This document shows positions 38,201 through 51,200 of a DNA stretch of 64,000 nucleotides, piece after piece. The position numbers and the translations under genes are program-made. A model generated the notes under the pieces. It was not told the origin of the DNA. It saw nothing but the letters and a program-made list of their open reading frames with translations, and did no database searches. The stretch covers positions 93,935,228 to 93,999,227 of the forward strand of contig OY720344.1 of NCBI GenBank assembly GCA_963082975.1, read 5' to 3'. The stretch is from Labia minor (taxonomy: Eukaryota > Arthropoda > Insecta > Dermaptera > Spongiphoridae). Each line of letters begins with the position of its first letter. The stretch's first letter is position 1.

Positions 38201-41200
38201 GGTTTTTTCCGGCCTGGGCTCCGTGATGGCACTGTCAGCAATTTTGGGCTTTTGGATCAGATTGCAGCCCTCCAATGGGTGAAAGAGAATATAGCAGAGT
38301 TTGGCGGCGATTCCAGTTCGGTAACCCTAATGGGCCATGGCACGGGCGCCGTCTGTGCCAATCTGCTTCTTGTCTCACCAGTTTCTCAAGGAGCCACTGG
38401 TAAGTGACTGCTGATTGGATTAAAACAAATAAAGAATGAAATTGCAAAAGGCGCGTAGAATAAAAAATAAATAAAAACAATTTCTTTGAAGTTTCCTTGT
38501 ATACTCTGTCCTTTAGGTTTATTCCATCGGGCAATCTTAATGGGCGGAACCGCCTTAGCTGATTGGGCCCTTTCTTCTAAACCCGTAGAGGTCACATTCA
38601 AAGTGTCGGAAAACATCAATTGTCCTCTCACTGTTTCGGAAGAGGAATTTTGCGACTGTTTACGACGTAAACGACTTGGCGATTTGATGAATCTGACAAT
38701 CACCGAGGGAGCATCAACGAAAAAGTTTATTTTTGGTCCGATGGTTGATGGAAGTGTTATTCCTAACGAACCTGTTATGCTCATGTCCGTCTATAAAGAA
38801 CTTTTTAGCAGGTAAATGAAACGATATTATTGATATGGCGATTAAATTTTCATACAAAATATTAAAAATTTATATTATTTATAGGAATTTTTTCATTAAA
38901 ACATTTAATTATTTATATATTCTATAAATTTAAAAATATCCATTTGTTTTGAAGAGATGTATGGTGATCTCATTAATAAAATAAAAAAATTTTCTATAAA
39001 TTTTAATGGAGTTATTTAAAAACTAGTTTTACATTTTTTGTTTGTTTTTTTTTTTTGTTTTTGTAGATATGAACTCCTCTACGGTGGTACTGAGAGTGCT
39101 AGTGTAGAATTCCTTGACCCAATTGAACTACAACATGGAATAATTGAAGCAGACCATAATAAAGTTTTAAAGGAATTAATGGCTCATAAATTTGAACGAA
39201 GGGCGGATCTTGCATTTGCAAAAACTTTAGCTGAATACAGACATCATGGCAGAGGTAGTTATTATTTATTTACGAATATACTTACATGGATATATTATAT
39301 ATTCTTGATTGAAATTGAACTCAATTAACATTGAAAACATAACACTTAAATAATTAAGGCATATCCAGCTTTAATATATCTCTAATGATATATTAAGGAA
39401 TTAAAAATGACCTGTATTAAAGAAAATGGGTTTTAATTTAGGGATGAGATCAAAATAAATGTGTGTGAATAATATTAATATAATTTAAATAAAATTAAAA
39501 TAAATTAATATATAAATGTTTCAATACAAATATATATATAAGTAATATGAAATTTTTAAAAAAATATTTTTATATTTTGAATTAATATTTTTCAGACAGG
39601 AAAGACTTAAAATTATAATTAAACACGAAAATTGATTTTATTTTTAAATTCTTTGAAATAAAATACATAAAGATTTTGAAAAGGAGAAAAGTTTAAATCT
39701 AATTATCCTTCAAATAATGACTTTCATTAATACAGATTAAACATTAACCAGCTGGTCAGAGCGCCTTCGGCGCTCTTCACACCTGGACGGGTGCTCCGCC
39801 TCCTGTACCCCCGAGTGGTACATAGTATTTGGTTAAAAGTAGTAAAAGGTTTTCATCCATTTTGTTTCAATCAGTATATTACATAAAACATTCATTTCTT
39901 TTTGTGTTCTTATTTAAAATATATTTTAATTTAATCAGTAAATTAATTATATATATTATTATTGTATATGTTATATCTATCTATTTATATGGCTCAAAGA
40001 TACTCGAAAGTTCTTGGCCACATTTCTCAAAATGTCCCTATCCTGAGCCCTTGTCCCATCTCTCTTACGTCCCTTCCTATGCGTCCATGGTCTTGATTCC
40101 CTTTGATAATAATTTTGATGAGATAAGCCTCTTTACTGCATGATAACAGGCGTTTCCCGATTGATACCTCGATTTAAATTCTTCTCAAATATTATTATCC
40201 TTCGTGATTACATTCAATTTTTCTACATATTCAAATTTTACATTTTGTATATTAAGATTTTGTATGTTAATACTGGTCCTCTTTGTCACTAAATATTTTT
40301 TCTTATCACTATTAATTTCAAACCTCCATTAATTTTTCCTCGCTATCTGTAATTGCAATTGCCGAATCTCTTATAATATTTAAGACGTCTGCTTAGCCTA
40401 ACTTTTCAATTTTTTTGTTTAATTGCATTTTCCCAATTTGTGTAATCTTACATACTCACAACATGCAACATATAATTGGCCGTGGTAAAAATATGGGGAT
40501 TTCAAATGAATTCCGCAGCACTTGAGTGTCAGGCCCTGAGCTTGGAACATGGTCAAATCGGCGGTCAAAGTTGAAAATTCCCCATATATTTTAACTACTG
40601 TAATTAGTATTATTATAATGTAAAATTATAAAGAAAAAATGTTTAGATATTATTGTAGACATTTTCATTCTGTAAATTAAATAATTTTATTTCTTTTAAA
40701 TAAATATCTATTTTTAAATATTTTTTGCTCTTTATATTATTTAAAATATTATTTAAAAATAAGAACCCAAAAACAAATAAATGTTTTATAATATTTTATA
40801 ATATATATTTACGGATTCGTTGTATAATAAATTGATAACGTCATTTAATTCTCCTACTATATATCGAATTGAATATAAAGATAAATCTTCTTTGAAATAT
40901 TGTGTGAAACAATTTCAAATAATTTAAATGTATATCTATTAATGAAATAAAAAAAATCAAATATGAATATAATATAAATATTTTTAATTTTATTTTAAGA
41001 ATAGATATATATCTCACAGGTGGTGGTTGTGACGTCACATATATACATTTAAATTTAAAAAAAATAACTAATAAAGATCCATTTTTCTAGAGATGTAATC
41101 AATAAAACTCAATAGTTGCATTTCATAAAAATCGTTAGAGCGGTTTTTGAGAACCCATATATATATACACAGTTTTTACTCGTATAATTAGATAAGAAAG

Positions 41201-44200
41201 ATAAGAAAGATAAGATAAGATAAGATATTAGAAAAAAGTTTATTTAAAAAAAAAAAAAATTAAATAATATTCAAGAGTAGAGTCGGGGGTAATATGCTCA
41301 ACTATTTAGCTTGACCATAAAAAAATATAAATAAAATATTTAATATGATAGAATTCTATTCTAACATAGTTAGGATTTAAAATCGAGAAGGCTTTGATGG
41401 GCAGTATACGTGGCTGAAATGGGAGGGGAAAGAATGTCGAAAAATATTTTGGTGGGAGACCTAATGGAAAACGTCCGGTTGGAAGACCAAGTACGCGATT
41501 AAGGGACAATGTAGGAAGGGAAAAAAGAGAGGTAAGAGAAAATAAGAGTTAGGTGGGTGTATGGTCTCTGGGTGTAGCTCAAGATAGGGACACTTGAGAA
41601 ATATGGTTACTACGGCCAAGAACTTTCGAGTTCCGTAGACCCACAGAGATAGATAGAATAAGAAGGAATACAAATAAATAAATGTGTAAAATATTAATAT
41701 TGGTTTAGATTCCTAAAGCCAAACAACTAAAAAAATCTGGAGTGTTTCCACTCGATTATCTCGCAAATTTGAATTGGATTAATCAGCACATATATTACAA
41801 TTAAATTAAATTTAATTAGTTATATATATAAATTATAAATTAAAATTAATAAATAATATTTATTAAATCAGCGGGTGTTTGGCTCTTTGTTGATGGCACC
41901 ACGTCACGCGCTCGCGCGTGATTTGCAGTGAACGTTTTAAAAAATTAACTTTCAGCGATTCAATCAAGCTGAAATTCTATATATAGCAGTTATATGCAAT
42001 TTTCAATCTACAACTATCAAAATAAATAAAATAAAATATACAACTATCAAACATATATCTTTTTTTTACGGTCAGTTTAGAGCAGTGTTTCTTAACCTTT
42101 CTAGCGAGTCGCACCCCATTGAATCTGAAAATATATCTCCGCACCCCCATTGAAAAATGTGTTGTAATTTTTTTAGTATAGAAAAATACATTTTTTGCGA
42201 AACTTATTGTTTATTGAAAAACATTGTACATTTTATATAAATACAAAACAATATTATTTTTATTAATGACTAGTCTGTTGTTGTTCATTATTATACTGGC
42301 GAAGCGAGGTTCCTTTTTACCGACCGACGATAGTAAGGGGGGTATTGTTTGAAAGACATACGCGTAAGTCATCACTTGCATTTAAGCGATTTCTCGCTTT
42401 AGTTTTTATATGCAAAAGCGATGAAAATCCCATTTCGCCCAAGTAGGTGGTAGCAAAGGGTAAGAGTAACTGCAGTACTCCGTTCGCCAAGTCTGGATAA
42501 CGTTGTAACTGTGAACACCAGAATTGTTGCAATTCTAATTGTTCGAATTCCATTTGAACATGTCCACTTGCTCGCATTTCAATAAGTTGATCTTTTTACA
42601 GATCACTATTATCCATCAAATTTAAGTCAAATAGATCCAGTATCCATCTCTGAGTTTTCATTTCATGCCTTTTCGTAGCGTAGTGTATACGCCCATCGGC
42701 ACCGGCTCTTTCCTGTGTTTTTTGCCGATAAGTGAGCTAGGTGCTAGCAATTTTTATGAGCTTCAATATTGGGGACATTATTGCAGATTTCAATTATTTT
42801 ATTATAAGAAATTTAATAAATGATATTTAATAATTTTTATGGTTAGGTAGGGGCTTCTCCCGCACCCCCAAAAACACATTCCCGAACCCCCAGGGGTGCG
42901 GGCACCCCCGGTTAAGAACCACTGGTTTAGAGGAAAAAAAATGAAAACGTGGTAGGTAATGATCCTCTTACGAATGGTCTACATTTTTCCGTAGTTTTAT
43001 CTACATACACACTCACAGACATTTTTCTGAACCTTAGTGAAAATGACTAAGGGAACTTCAAAACGTATAAAAACATCAAAAATTTTCGTGATCTCATTAC
43101 TGTCTCTGGTGAGATAGTAAAAACTAAAAACTATTAATAAAAAAAAACTTTTTTTATACCATATTTTATCCAAATGATTCTATTATATTTTATTATTTAT
43201 ATTTCGTTTTACAATGAAAAATTTAAAATAATAATGGTTTTTAATTGCAAAATATCTACTAATATTTAATAAAAATTGTCAATTTGAATAAATATATTCA
43301 TTCAATTCATGCAAAACAATAAATAAAAATATTATAAGAAAAATTTATAAAATTTTAATAAACATTTTGTTTCCTTGAATATTTATTTATATTTATAAAA
43401 ATTTTATTATCATTTCATATAAAGATCATTGAAATAATTTTCATGAAAATTGTTGGATTTCAGTTCTCACTCTGAATGAAGGTATCGCTCGTCGTGACCA
43501 GCTACTTGAAATTGTAACTGATGCTCGGTTAGTGTCACCACTCGTGAAAATGGCTGAGCTCCACTCGAAAGTTAACCCGAAATCCTATTTGTATTGGTTT
43601 ACCCATAAAACTCAGTTTGGAGATTATTCGGAGGTAAGCAATATTATAAACTTTTTAGATGAATATAAAAATTTAAACAAGTATAATGTTTTTTACGTAA
43701 ACAAGTATTTAAATAATTTTTTTTTTTTGCGTTTTTTAATTTTTAATTTATTTATTCATCTATTATATATATATATTTTTTAAATTTAATTTTAGTATAT
43801 TACATAGCTTATTAAAATGTTCAACTAATACCAAAGGGTGTTCAAATTGATTTAAAAAAAATAAATCAAGATTTATATTCATTTTATTTTCTGATCCCAG
43901 TATAAAATAAATTTTAAAAATAATAATATAATAAACAAATAATATAAATATAAAAAAAATTTATAAAATAACGTTTTTCCAATGGACTAAAAAAAATAAA
44001 ATAATTTTTCTATAAGCCTGACAAAGTTTATGGATGAATTGCTTCATATTCAACGTAAAACGTTGGGCGCATTTAGTTCAATTTATTTATATGAACAATC
44101 AAGTCAAATTTTTGTAATAATAAAAATTTTATTAAACACATAAACTGACAATTTTTTTTATCATACAATAAAATTGATAGTTTAAGAGCTAAGAAATTAA

Positions 44201-45179
44201 AATTTTTCACTGTAATATACTTATATCAATTTATGTATCAAAATTTAAAAGAATTTTGATTAAATTTACATATTACCAATCAAATCCAAAATGTTGGATA
44301 ATATTAGAAGAAATAGTGTTACTTGTTAATTAAGTGTTTTAGTGTGGTATGTATCTTAGTGTATATAAATATATATATATATACACCATTATCAGATATT
44401 GTGAAAAGCATAATGCCTATAAAATAACTTTAAACTTAAAACTTTTCCAAGTGGTTTTTTAAAAATTAATTTTATTAAGTTTTTATATTTTTAAGTTGAA
44501 TTTTAATTTATATTAATTTTAACATCATCAATGTTACTTTAATTCGACACAAAATTTTTTTTTCCAAATCATAAAAATAGAAATATTTTCCGGGATGACT
44601 TTCAATTCTTTCTCCATTTTGACTATTTATCTATTAATCTTTTTCATTGAGTCAAAAATATGTCCCCAGTCCCCAGAACCGTTTTTTACCGACCGACGAT
44701 AGTAAGGGAGGTATTGTTTTCACACCAAATTTCCATGTGGAGATTTTTACATATCTCCACGAATCATGCATTTTCTTAACAGAAAAAAGTATTTTTAGCA
44801 TGATGTCTGTCCGTCCGTCCGTCCGTCTGTCCGTATAGATGTGTACAGCCTGAACGGCTCAACGGATTTTGATGAAATTTGGTGTATATACTTAATGCAT
44901 CAGTGGGATGAATTGATCAACTTTTGGTGCAAATCCAGAAACCGGAAGTGGTAGTATTAGCGATCGACGATAGGAAGGGAAGGGTTATTTTCACACCAAA
45001 TTTCACATGAGGAGATTTTTTTACATATCACCACGAATGTATTGGTTTTATCCTCGGGAAAAATCATCTTCATTATGTTTTTCTTAATTTAAAATTATAT
45101 GACGTCACCCAGCCCTTCATGACTTCACAGCCTCGGGTAACGCCGGGCAACGCCGGCTACTTCAGCTATATATTATAAA

Positions 45180-45217
<38 letters not shown>

Positions 45218-48200
45218 ATTTACAATCTGTTACTATTTACATAACAATGAGTAAATCTTTTGATTGATTAATGATTACTGACATTTAGGAAACAACCCAG
45301 TGGTTGCTTCCTTTTATTTCTTTTTAAAAATTGTTTTAACTGTTAAAACGTACGATAGAATCACTGGGTAAGTTTTTTTTTAATCTTCTTGCACTGGGGG
45401 GGTCCATCAAGTCTTTAACTAGGTTACTTGGGTGGTGTTCAAGTTTGTTTACATATTTTATACAACGATTTGATATCACTTTTTTCACTGATGGGATCCC
45501 TAAGTTATTGGCTATCAGCTTGTTTGGCACGAACCAGGGGGCGTTCACTATCAAACGTAGAATTTTTGCCTGGAATCTTTCTACTATTTCAATGTTAGAG
45601 TTGGCGGCTGATCCCCAAAGTTCCAGCCCGTACGTCCAAACTGGTTTAAAGATACATTTATAAATTAAAATTTTATTTTCCAATTTCAGTTTGGACTTAC
45701 GACCTATTAACCAGTAGTACTTGTGAAGAAGTATTCCTAATTGTTTCCTTTTGGTTCTTATATGGGTTTTCCATGTCATCCTCTTATCGAGATGCATACC
45801 AAGGTATTTGGCGTTGTCGCTTTGTGGAATCTGTTCGTTGTTAATAAAAATAGGAGGGCACGTGTCCCTCCTATTAGTAAAAGTTACATGGTTAGATTTT
45901 TTTTCGTTGACTTTAATACGCCATTTCGATAGCCAACCTTGGATTTGATTTATATTATTTTGTAGTTTATCTGTAGCCGTTAGAGGATTTCTGTCTGATA
46001 CCATAATAACAGTGTCATCAGCGAACGTCGCAGTGGTAGCATTGGAGAATGTTGGAAGGTCGCTAGTGTAGATGAGATAAAGAAGGGGTCCGAGGACACT
46101 ACCTTGGGGCACACCAGCTTGGATAGGATGGAGAGGGGTTTGTTCATCTGAATACTTAATCAAGAAATGTCTATCACATAGATAAGATCTCAATATTAGA
46201 TAGTAGTTATATGGCAATAGTTTCTTGATTTTGTATAATAGTCCGACATGCCATACCTTGTCAAAAGCTTGTCTTATATCTAAAAACACTGCAGAGCAGT
46301 ATTCTCTGTTCTCCAGTGCTTCAGATATTTTTTTGTTAACTCGATGGACCTGCTCGATCGTTCCGTGGTAACTTCTAAAGCCAAACTGATGGTTGGGGAT
46401 TATATTATTATTATTTATAATTATATCAAGATGTTTTTTGAAGAGTTTTTCCAGGATCTTTGACATCATTGGTAGAAGGCTAATGGGTCTATACGAACTT
46501 ACATCTTCCTGAGGTTTGCCAGGCTTGGGGATGACTATGATCGTAGCGACTTTCCAGCTCAGGGGGAAGTAAGTGAGTCTAATTACGGCATTAAATATGA
46601 ATGTTAAAAATTTGAATGCGACTTCAGGAAGTTCTTGTAAAATTTTAGCTGTAATTAAGTCAAATCCAGGGGATTTTTTTTTGTTCAATAGCTTAATTTG
46701 TTCTTTAATTTCACTGATTTTATAAGGTTTGATTGGGTCCACCGGATGATGAGGGGGGGTCAGAAGGTAGTCTTGAATTTTTTTTTCCTCGAAGTTGTTT
46801 TGAATCTCAGTTGGGTAGGGTTTAAATACGTCTACTAGGTAATTTGCAAAGCATTTAGCCTTGTCTGTACTAGATTTCGCCCAGATGCCATCTTGTGCTC
46901 GAATTGGTGACTTAAAGCATTGTGTTTTTTTAATTCTTTTGGTGGCTTTCCATAGTGAATAGTCGGTTGCTTCATTTGCTGATAAGTTAGATAGATAAGT
47001 TTGTATGCATCTGTTTTTATAATTGGAAAGTAGTGTTTTTAGTTTCCTTGTTGATTTATTTAGTTTTAATTTTGCTAGGGGGGAACGATTTGTTTGCCAC
47101 ATTTTTCTTAGACGTCTTTTTTCCAGGATTTCTGCCTTTATGTGTACAGGGATATCTACAAAAGAGTTTTTGTACTTAGGAACGGGGGTGGCTAACCATG
47201 CTGCTTTTTGAATTGCAGCAGTTAGGTGCTGTACTGCATGATCGATGTCTTCTTCGCTTTTTAACCTGATGTTCGTGGTTAAATAGTTTTCTAGAAGATT
47301 CCGAAATTTGTTCCAATCTGTTTGTTTGCTGTATAGTGTAGGAGGTTTACTTATAGGGATTAAATTGGTGCCTATAGTTACAAGGACAGGTGTATGATCA
47401 GAGGATAAATCGAAACAGGATTTAGCATTAGCAGAGTTTTCCGGAATAGATTTTGTTATACAAAAATCTAGTAAGTCAGGTTGTTTATTGACATCTGTTG
47501 GCCAGTAGGTGGGTTCGTTCGTGGAAATAAATTTTAGGTTATTTTCCTCTATCGCAGCAAGGAGTTGTCTTCCCTTGGTCGTGGTAAGCCTCGAGCCCCA
47601 GAGTGTATTTTTGGAGTTGAAATCACCACCGACGAGGAATCTACTACCGAGCGTTTCGAAGTAATCCTTAAATAGCTTTTTGTTTAGCTGGTGTTTAGGA
47701 GGACAGTAAGCAGCTGCAATAGTTAGGGGACCATGCCAGTCTTCCACCTCTACACTTGTGGACTGTAGGTAATCTTTATTATATTTATCAATCGGGTGAT
47801 GTTTAATGGTGTTCTTGATGATTATGGCTGTGCCTCCATGTGCAGTCCCGTCGGGATGCATGGTATAGTAGAGGGAGTAATTGGGAATTGTTATGTGACT
47901 TCTTCTTGTAAAGTGTATTTCAGATATTAACATTATGTCAATCATATAGTTTTTTAAAAATGTTTTAATTTCTTCAATATGTTTAGCTAAACCGTTGGCA
48001 TTCCAGATTGCTATGTTTAATTTTTTCGCAATATTACTCATCGTGTAAGTTTGGTTATAACAGTGGTTAGTAGGTTCAGCATGGCGCTGATTTGTTCAAT
48101 TAAAGTTTTTAACATGGTTTTGAGCTCATGCATATCGTTTGTAGAGGTACTTTGTGCAACGGGATTCTCGATGTTAAGTTTGTTTATAGATGTTTGTGTT

Positions 48201-51200
48201 GGAATATTTACTATATTAGCATAGGATATTTCAGGTTGTACTTGTTTGTATTGTTGCATGGGGGCTCTTTGTTGTTTATTCCTGAGTGGTGGGTATTTAA
48301 TTTGCATTAGTTCTTTGTAGACAGAACAGCCCTTGTAGTTTGCTGGATGATTCCCTTCACATAGAATACATTTGACATCTGATGTTCTTTCTTTTCGTGG
48401 ACATTGGTCTGATGAATGATCCCCGATACACTTAACACAACGTGGCCTCATTTGGCAGTAAGATTTGGTATGCCCATAGCGTAGACACCTGGAGCATTGA
48501 GGTATATCCTTTTTGGGTCTTGGTGCTTCAATTTTTATTTTTTGGTGTAGTAGGTATTGGATACTATATATATGTTTATTATTGGTGTTGGGTTTTATGT
48601 CAACAAAGAACATGGGTAGGGGTTTTTTAGTTTTGTTGTTCGTTATATTCCATATTTGTTCAACATCATGTCCATGGTTTTCTATTTCTTTTTTTAATTC
48701 TTCAATATTCACTGAGTAGTGTATGTTTTTAATGACTACTCTAAAAGCTCTTTCCTCTTTAGGTTTGTAAGTGTAGTATTCTGTTTTTTTATCGTCAAGT
48801 GCTTTGATAATTTTTGTGTACATTTCCGTAGTTTTAGGTTGTATCTTAACTTGGTCAGAGTTAAGGATTTTTAATACATAATTGCTGGTTGCAACTTGAT
48901 CAAGAAGTTTTATAAGAGGAGAGATATTCTGCACTCCTTTTACAAATATTGGTGGAGACCTAGGTTTTTTTTCTCCGACTATTTGGTTGGAGGTCTCTTC
49001 AGTATTATCATCCTGAGCGAGGCTACTAAAGGAGTTCTTTATGCTTATAGGCTCACTTAGCCAGTAGTCAGATATCTTTTTTTGCCTTACATTCCTTGTT
49101 GTAGGACTCTTTGTCAGACGTCTTTTGTTGCTTACTGTTGTCCAGTTGTCACCTTTGCTTGATGGGTCTGGGGTAGATACAGTTAGTTGAAGTGTTTGCG
49201 CTTGTTGTTGAGAGAGGGAGGGGGAAGTATTTAGCGTTTGTATATTATCGTTGTCATTTGTAATAATTCGGCTTGGCGCTGAAGGCGACCGACTCAAAGT
49301 TACCTTTCCCTTGAATGGGTTGACCTCCGCTTCGCAATCCGAAATATTGCTTCCATTTGGCATTTTTTTTTTTTTTTTTATTTATAATTAATAAAAAGTA
49401 GGAACGTTTGATAGGTATTTTTTTTTCGCCACCGAGGCCTTTCGGGGCATTATTGGGTGGACAAAGGGAAGGCCCTGGAAAGGCTGTTAGTAATTGTATT
49501 TACTCAATGTTAACAGGAAATTATAAATTATAATATATATATATATTTAATACAAATTTAATATTTAGTTCAATACACTCACCAAAATAGAATAATTGGA
49601 AAGCATTAAAAGTTAAGCTGACCCGGCCGGCTCGGCTTCCAGATAAGAACTATAAATAAAATAAAATTAAAAATATTTATGTTATATCCATATCTGTTTT
49701 TTATTACATTAATAGATATATTAAAATTATTTGAAATTGTTTCTGTAGCTGGAAATTAATTTATTTCAAACCGTCGGTCGGTTCGGCCCTGGCCATAGGT
49801 CAACTTATTAAGTTTGTTGATGCAATGTGGATTCAAAACTCAAAACCTCGAACATAATATCTTATATCTTGAGGTGCTTTACGCAAACGATATATAAATC
49901 TCAAATAATTTTTTTTCTTAACAATTGAGTCTCATTGAAGAAATTCATTTTACACAACACCACAATCATCAAAGATGAAAAATTCTTATTGATTTTGATC
50001 ACAATATTCACTAAATAGTTAAGAGAAGAAGACCCCAAATTATTTATTGATTTTATAGGTTTTATATTTAAATAATAATAAAATAAAAATAATATTAATT
50101 AATAGAAAATACCTATTGTGAGTACGAAAAACAAATCAATATAACAGAGATAAAAGATTTATAATAATGACCTGTAGTTATTTGGAACCGGTTTACAATT
50201 TGAATGAGCCTGGGGGAATGTTTTAAATAAATGAATTTCATATAAATTTAAAATAAAATCTCTTGGAATTAGATTTCAATTATTTGTACAAATACGAATA
50301 ATACGTATAGAGGTTTATTCAAAAAAATTAATTATTATTTAGATATATAAATATTGAATTAGAAATTTGAATGTGTAATTCAATTTATATTTGTCGTTAT
50401 ACTCATTTGATGTTGGTATATAATTTTTTTTTTTTTGATTATAACACAAATATTTATTGAAAAATATATTTAGATACAAATTGATAAATTTAGACTAGAC
50501 ACTACACAAAAATATTTGTACTCTAGATTTAAAAAAGAAAACCTCTAACTTTTGTATACCCTTCATGTTATTTCAAGTTGATTACTAATTTTTACAACGT
50601 AGGCTAGGTGAACATCGTTCCATAAGACCCCAATTAAAGAAAAATTCCCTAGAATTGAACTCGGAACCGCGAGATTGATACTCAAACTTGTTGCCTGCCA
50701 GACTGTTATTTGTTTATTTAAAAATTAAAATAAATATTTGTAAGAAGTAATGTTTTTATATTCAAAGTCTAACTGGTAAAGGAGGCATCGATGTAGTACC
50801 GTGAAGTTTACATAAATCTTTTAATTTTATTTCTAATTAATTAATTAATTAATTATTTAAAATTAAGAGATAAAATAAAATTTCATTTATTTTTATATTA
50901 TTTATTTATTTATAATAGTTTTAAATCATATATATTTTTTAATTTTTAAATTTGTATTTTAATATTTTCATAAATTATTAACTAGATTATTAATAATATT
51001 AATTCAGTTAATTAGATAAATTTATAACTGTGAGTCATTTTTCCATTTGGTAAATATAGAAAGTAGTTTTTTTAAAAAAATTAAAATTTCATAATATTGA
51101 AATTATTTACTAAATTGTAACAAACTATTTTACATTTTGATTAATAAAAGGAGAAACAGGATTTATCAAAATAGTTTTTCTTTTTGAATATAATACTACA

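Larger units (their letters stand above)
39748..40600 (-). mobile_element. Helitron copy 2: helicase remnant, LINE segment, 3' end
   Basis: Reverse complement, 5' to 3': Pif1-type helicase C-terminal remnant (40422-40553), LINE fragment (about 40400-39965), then the Helitron 3' segment ending in the hairpin GAGCGCC-GAA-GGCGCTC, seven bases and CTGG, followed by T. CTGG fits the CTRR rule. The order LINE-then-3' segment is the same as at 11452-12292 and 19985-20990. The 5' end was not found. Confidence 0.82.
41735..43130 (-). repeat. CACTCCAG dispersed repeat family, copy split by a hAT element
   Basis: Reverse-complement copy of 55320-56015. The part near the 3' end is 41735-42082 and the 5' part 42925-43130. 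Joining across the hAT restores the order seen at 55555-55600 (TTTTTTTTCCTCTAAgcYGACCG). Confidence 0.82.
45186..49650 (-). mobile_element. Jockey-clade LINE, full length and apparently intact (4.5 kb)
   Basis: Flanked by the 12-bp target duplication TATAAATAAAAT at 45174-45185 and 49651-49662. The poly-A tail (poly-T on +) is at 45185-45213. ORF1 and ORF2 are both open. The uninterrupted repeat copies at 36168 and 62690 show the empty site. The 5' leader is about 290 bp and includes an A-rich run just before ORF1. Confidence 0.93.

Noticed and set aside
48128-48719. Several + strand frames opposite Jockey ORF1
   Set aside because: Shadows of the real - strand ORF1.
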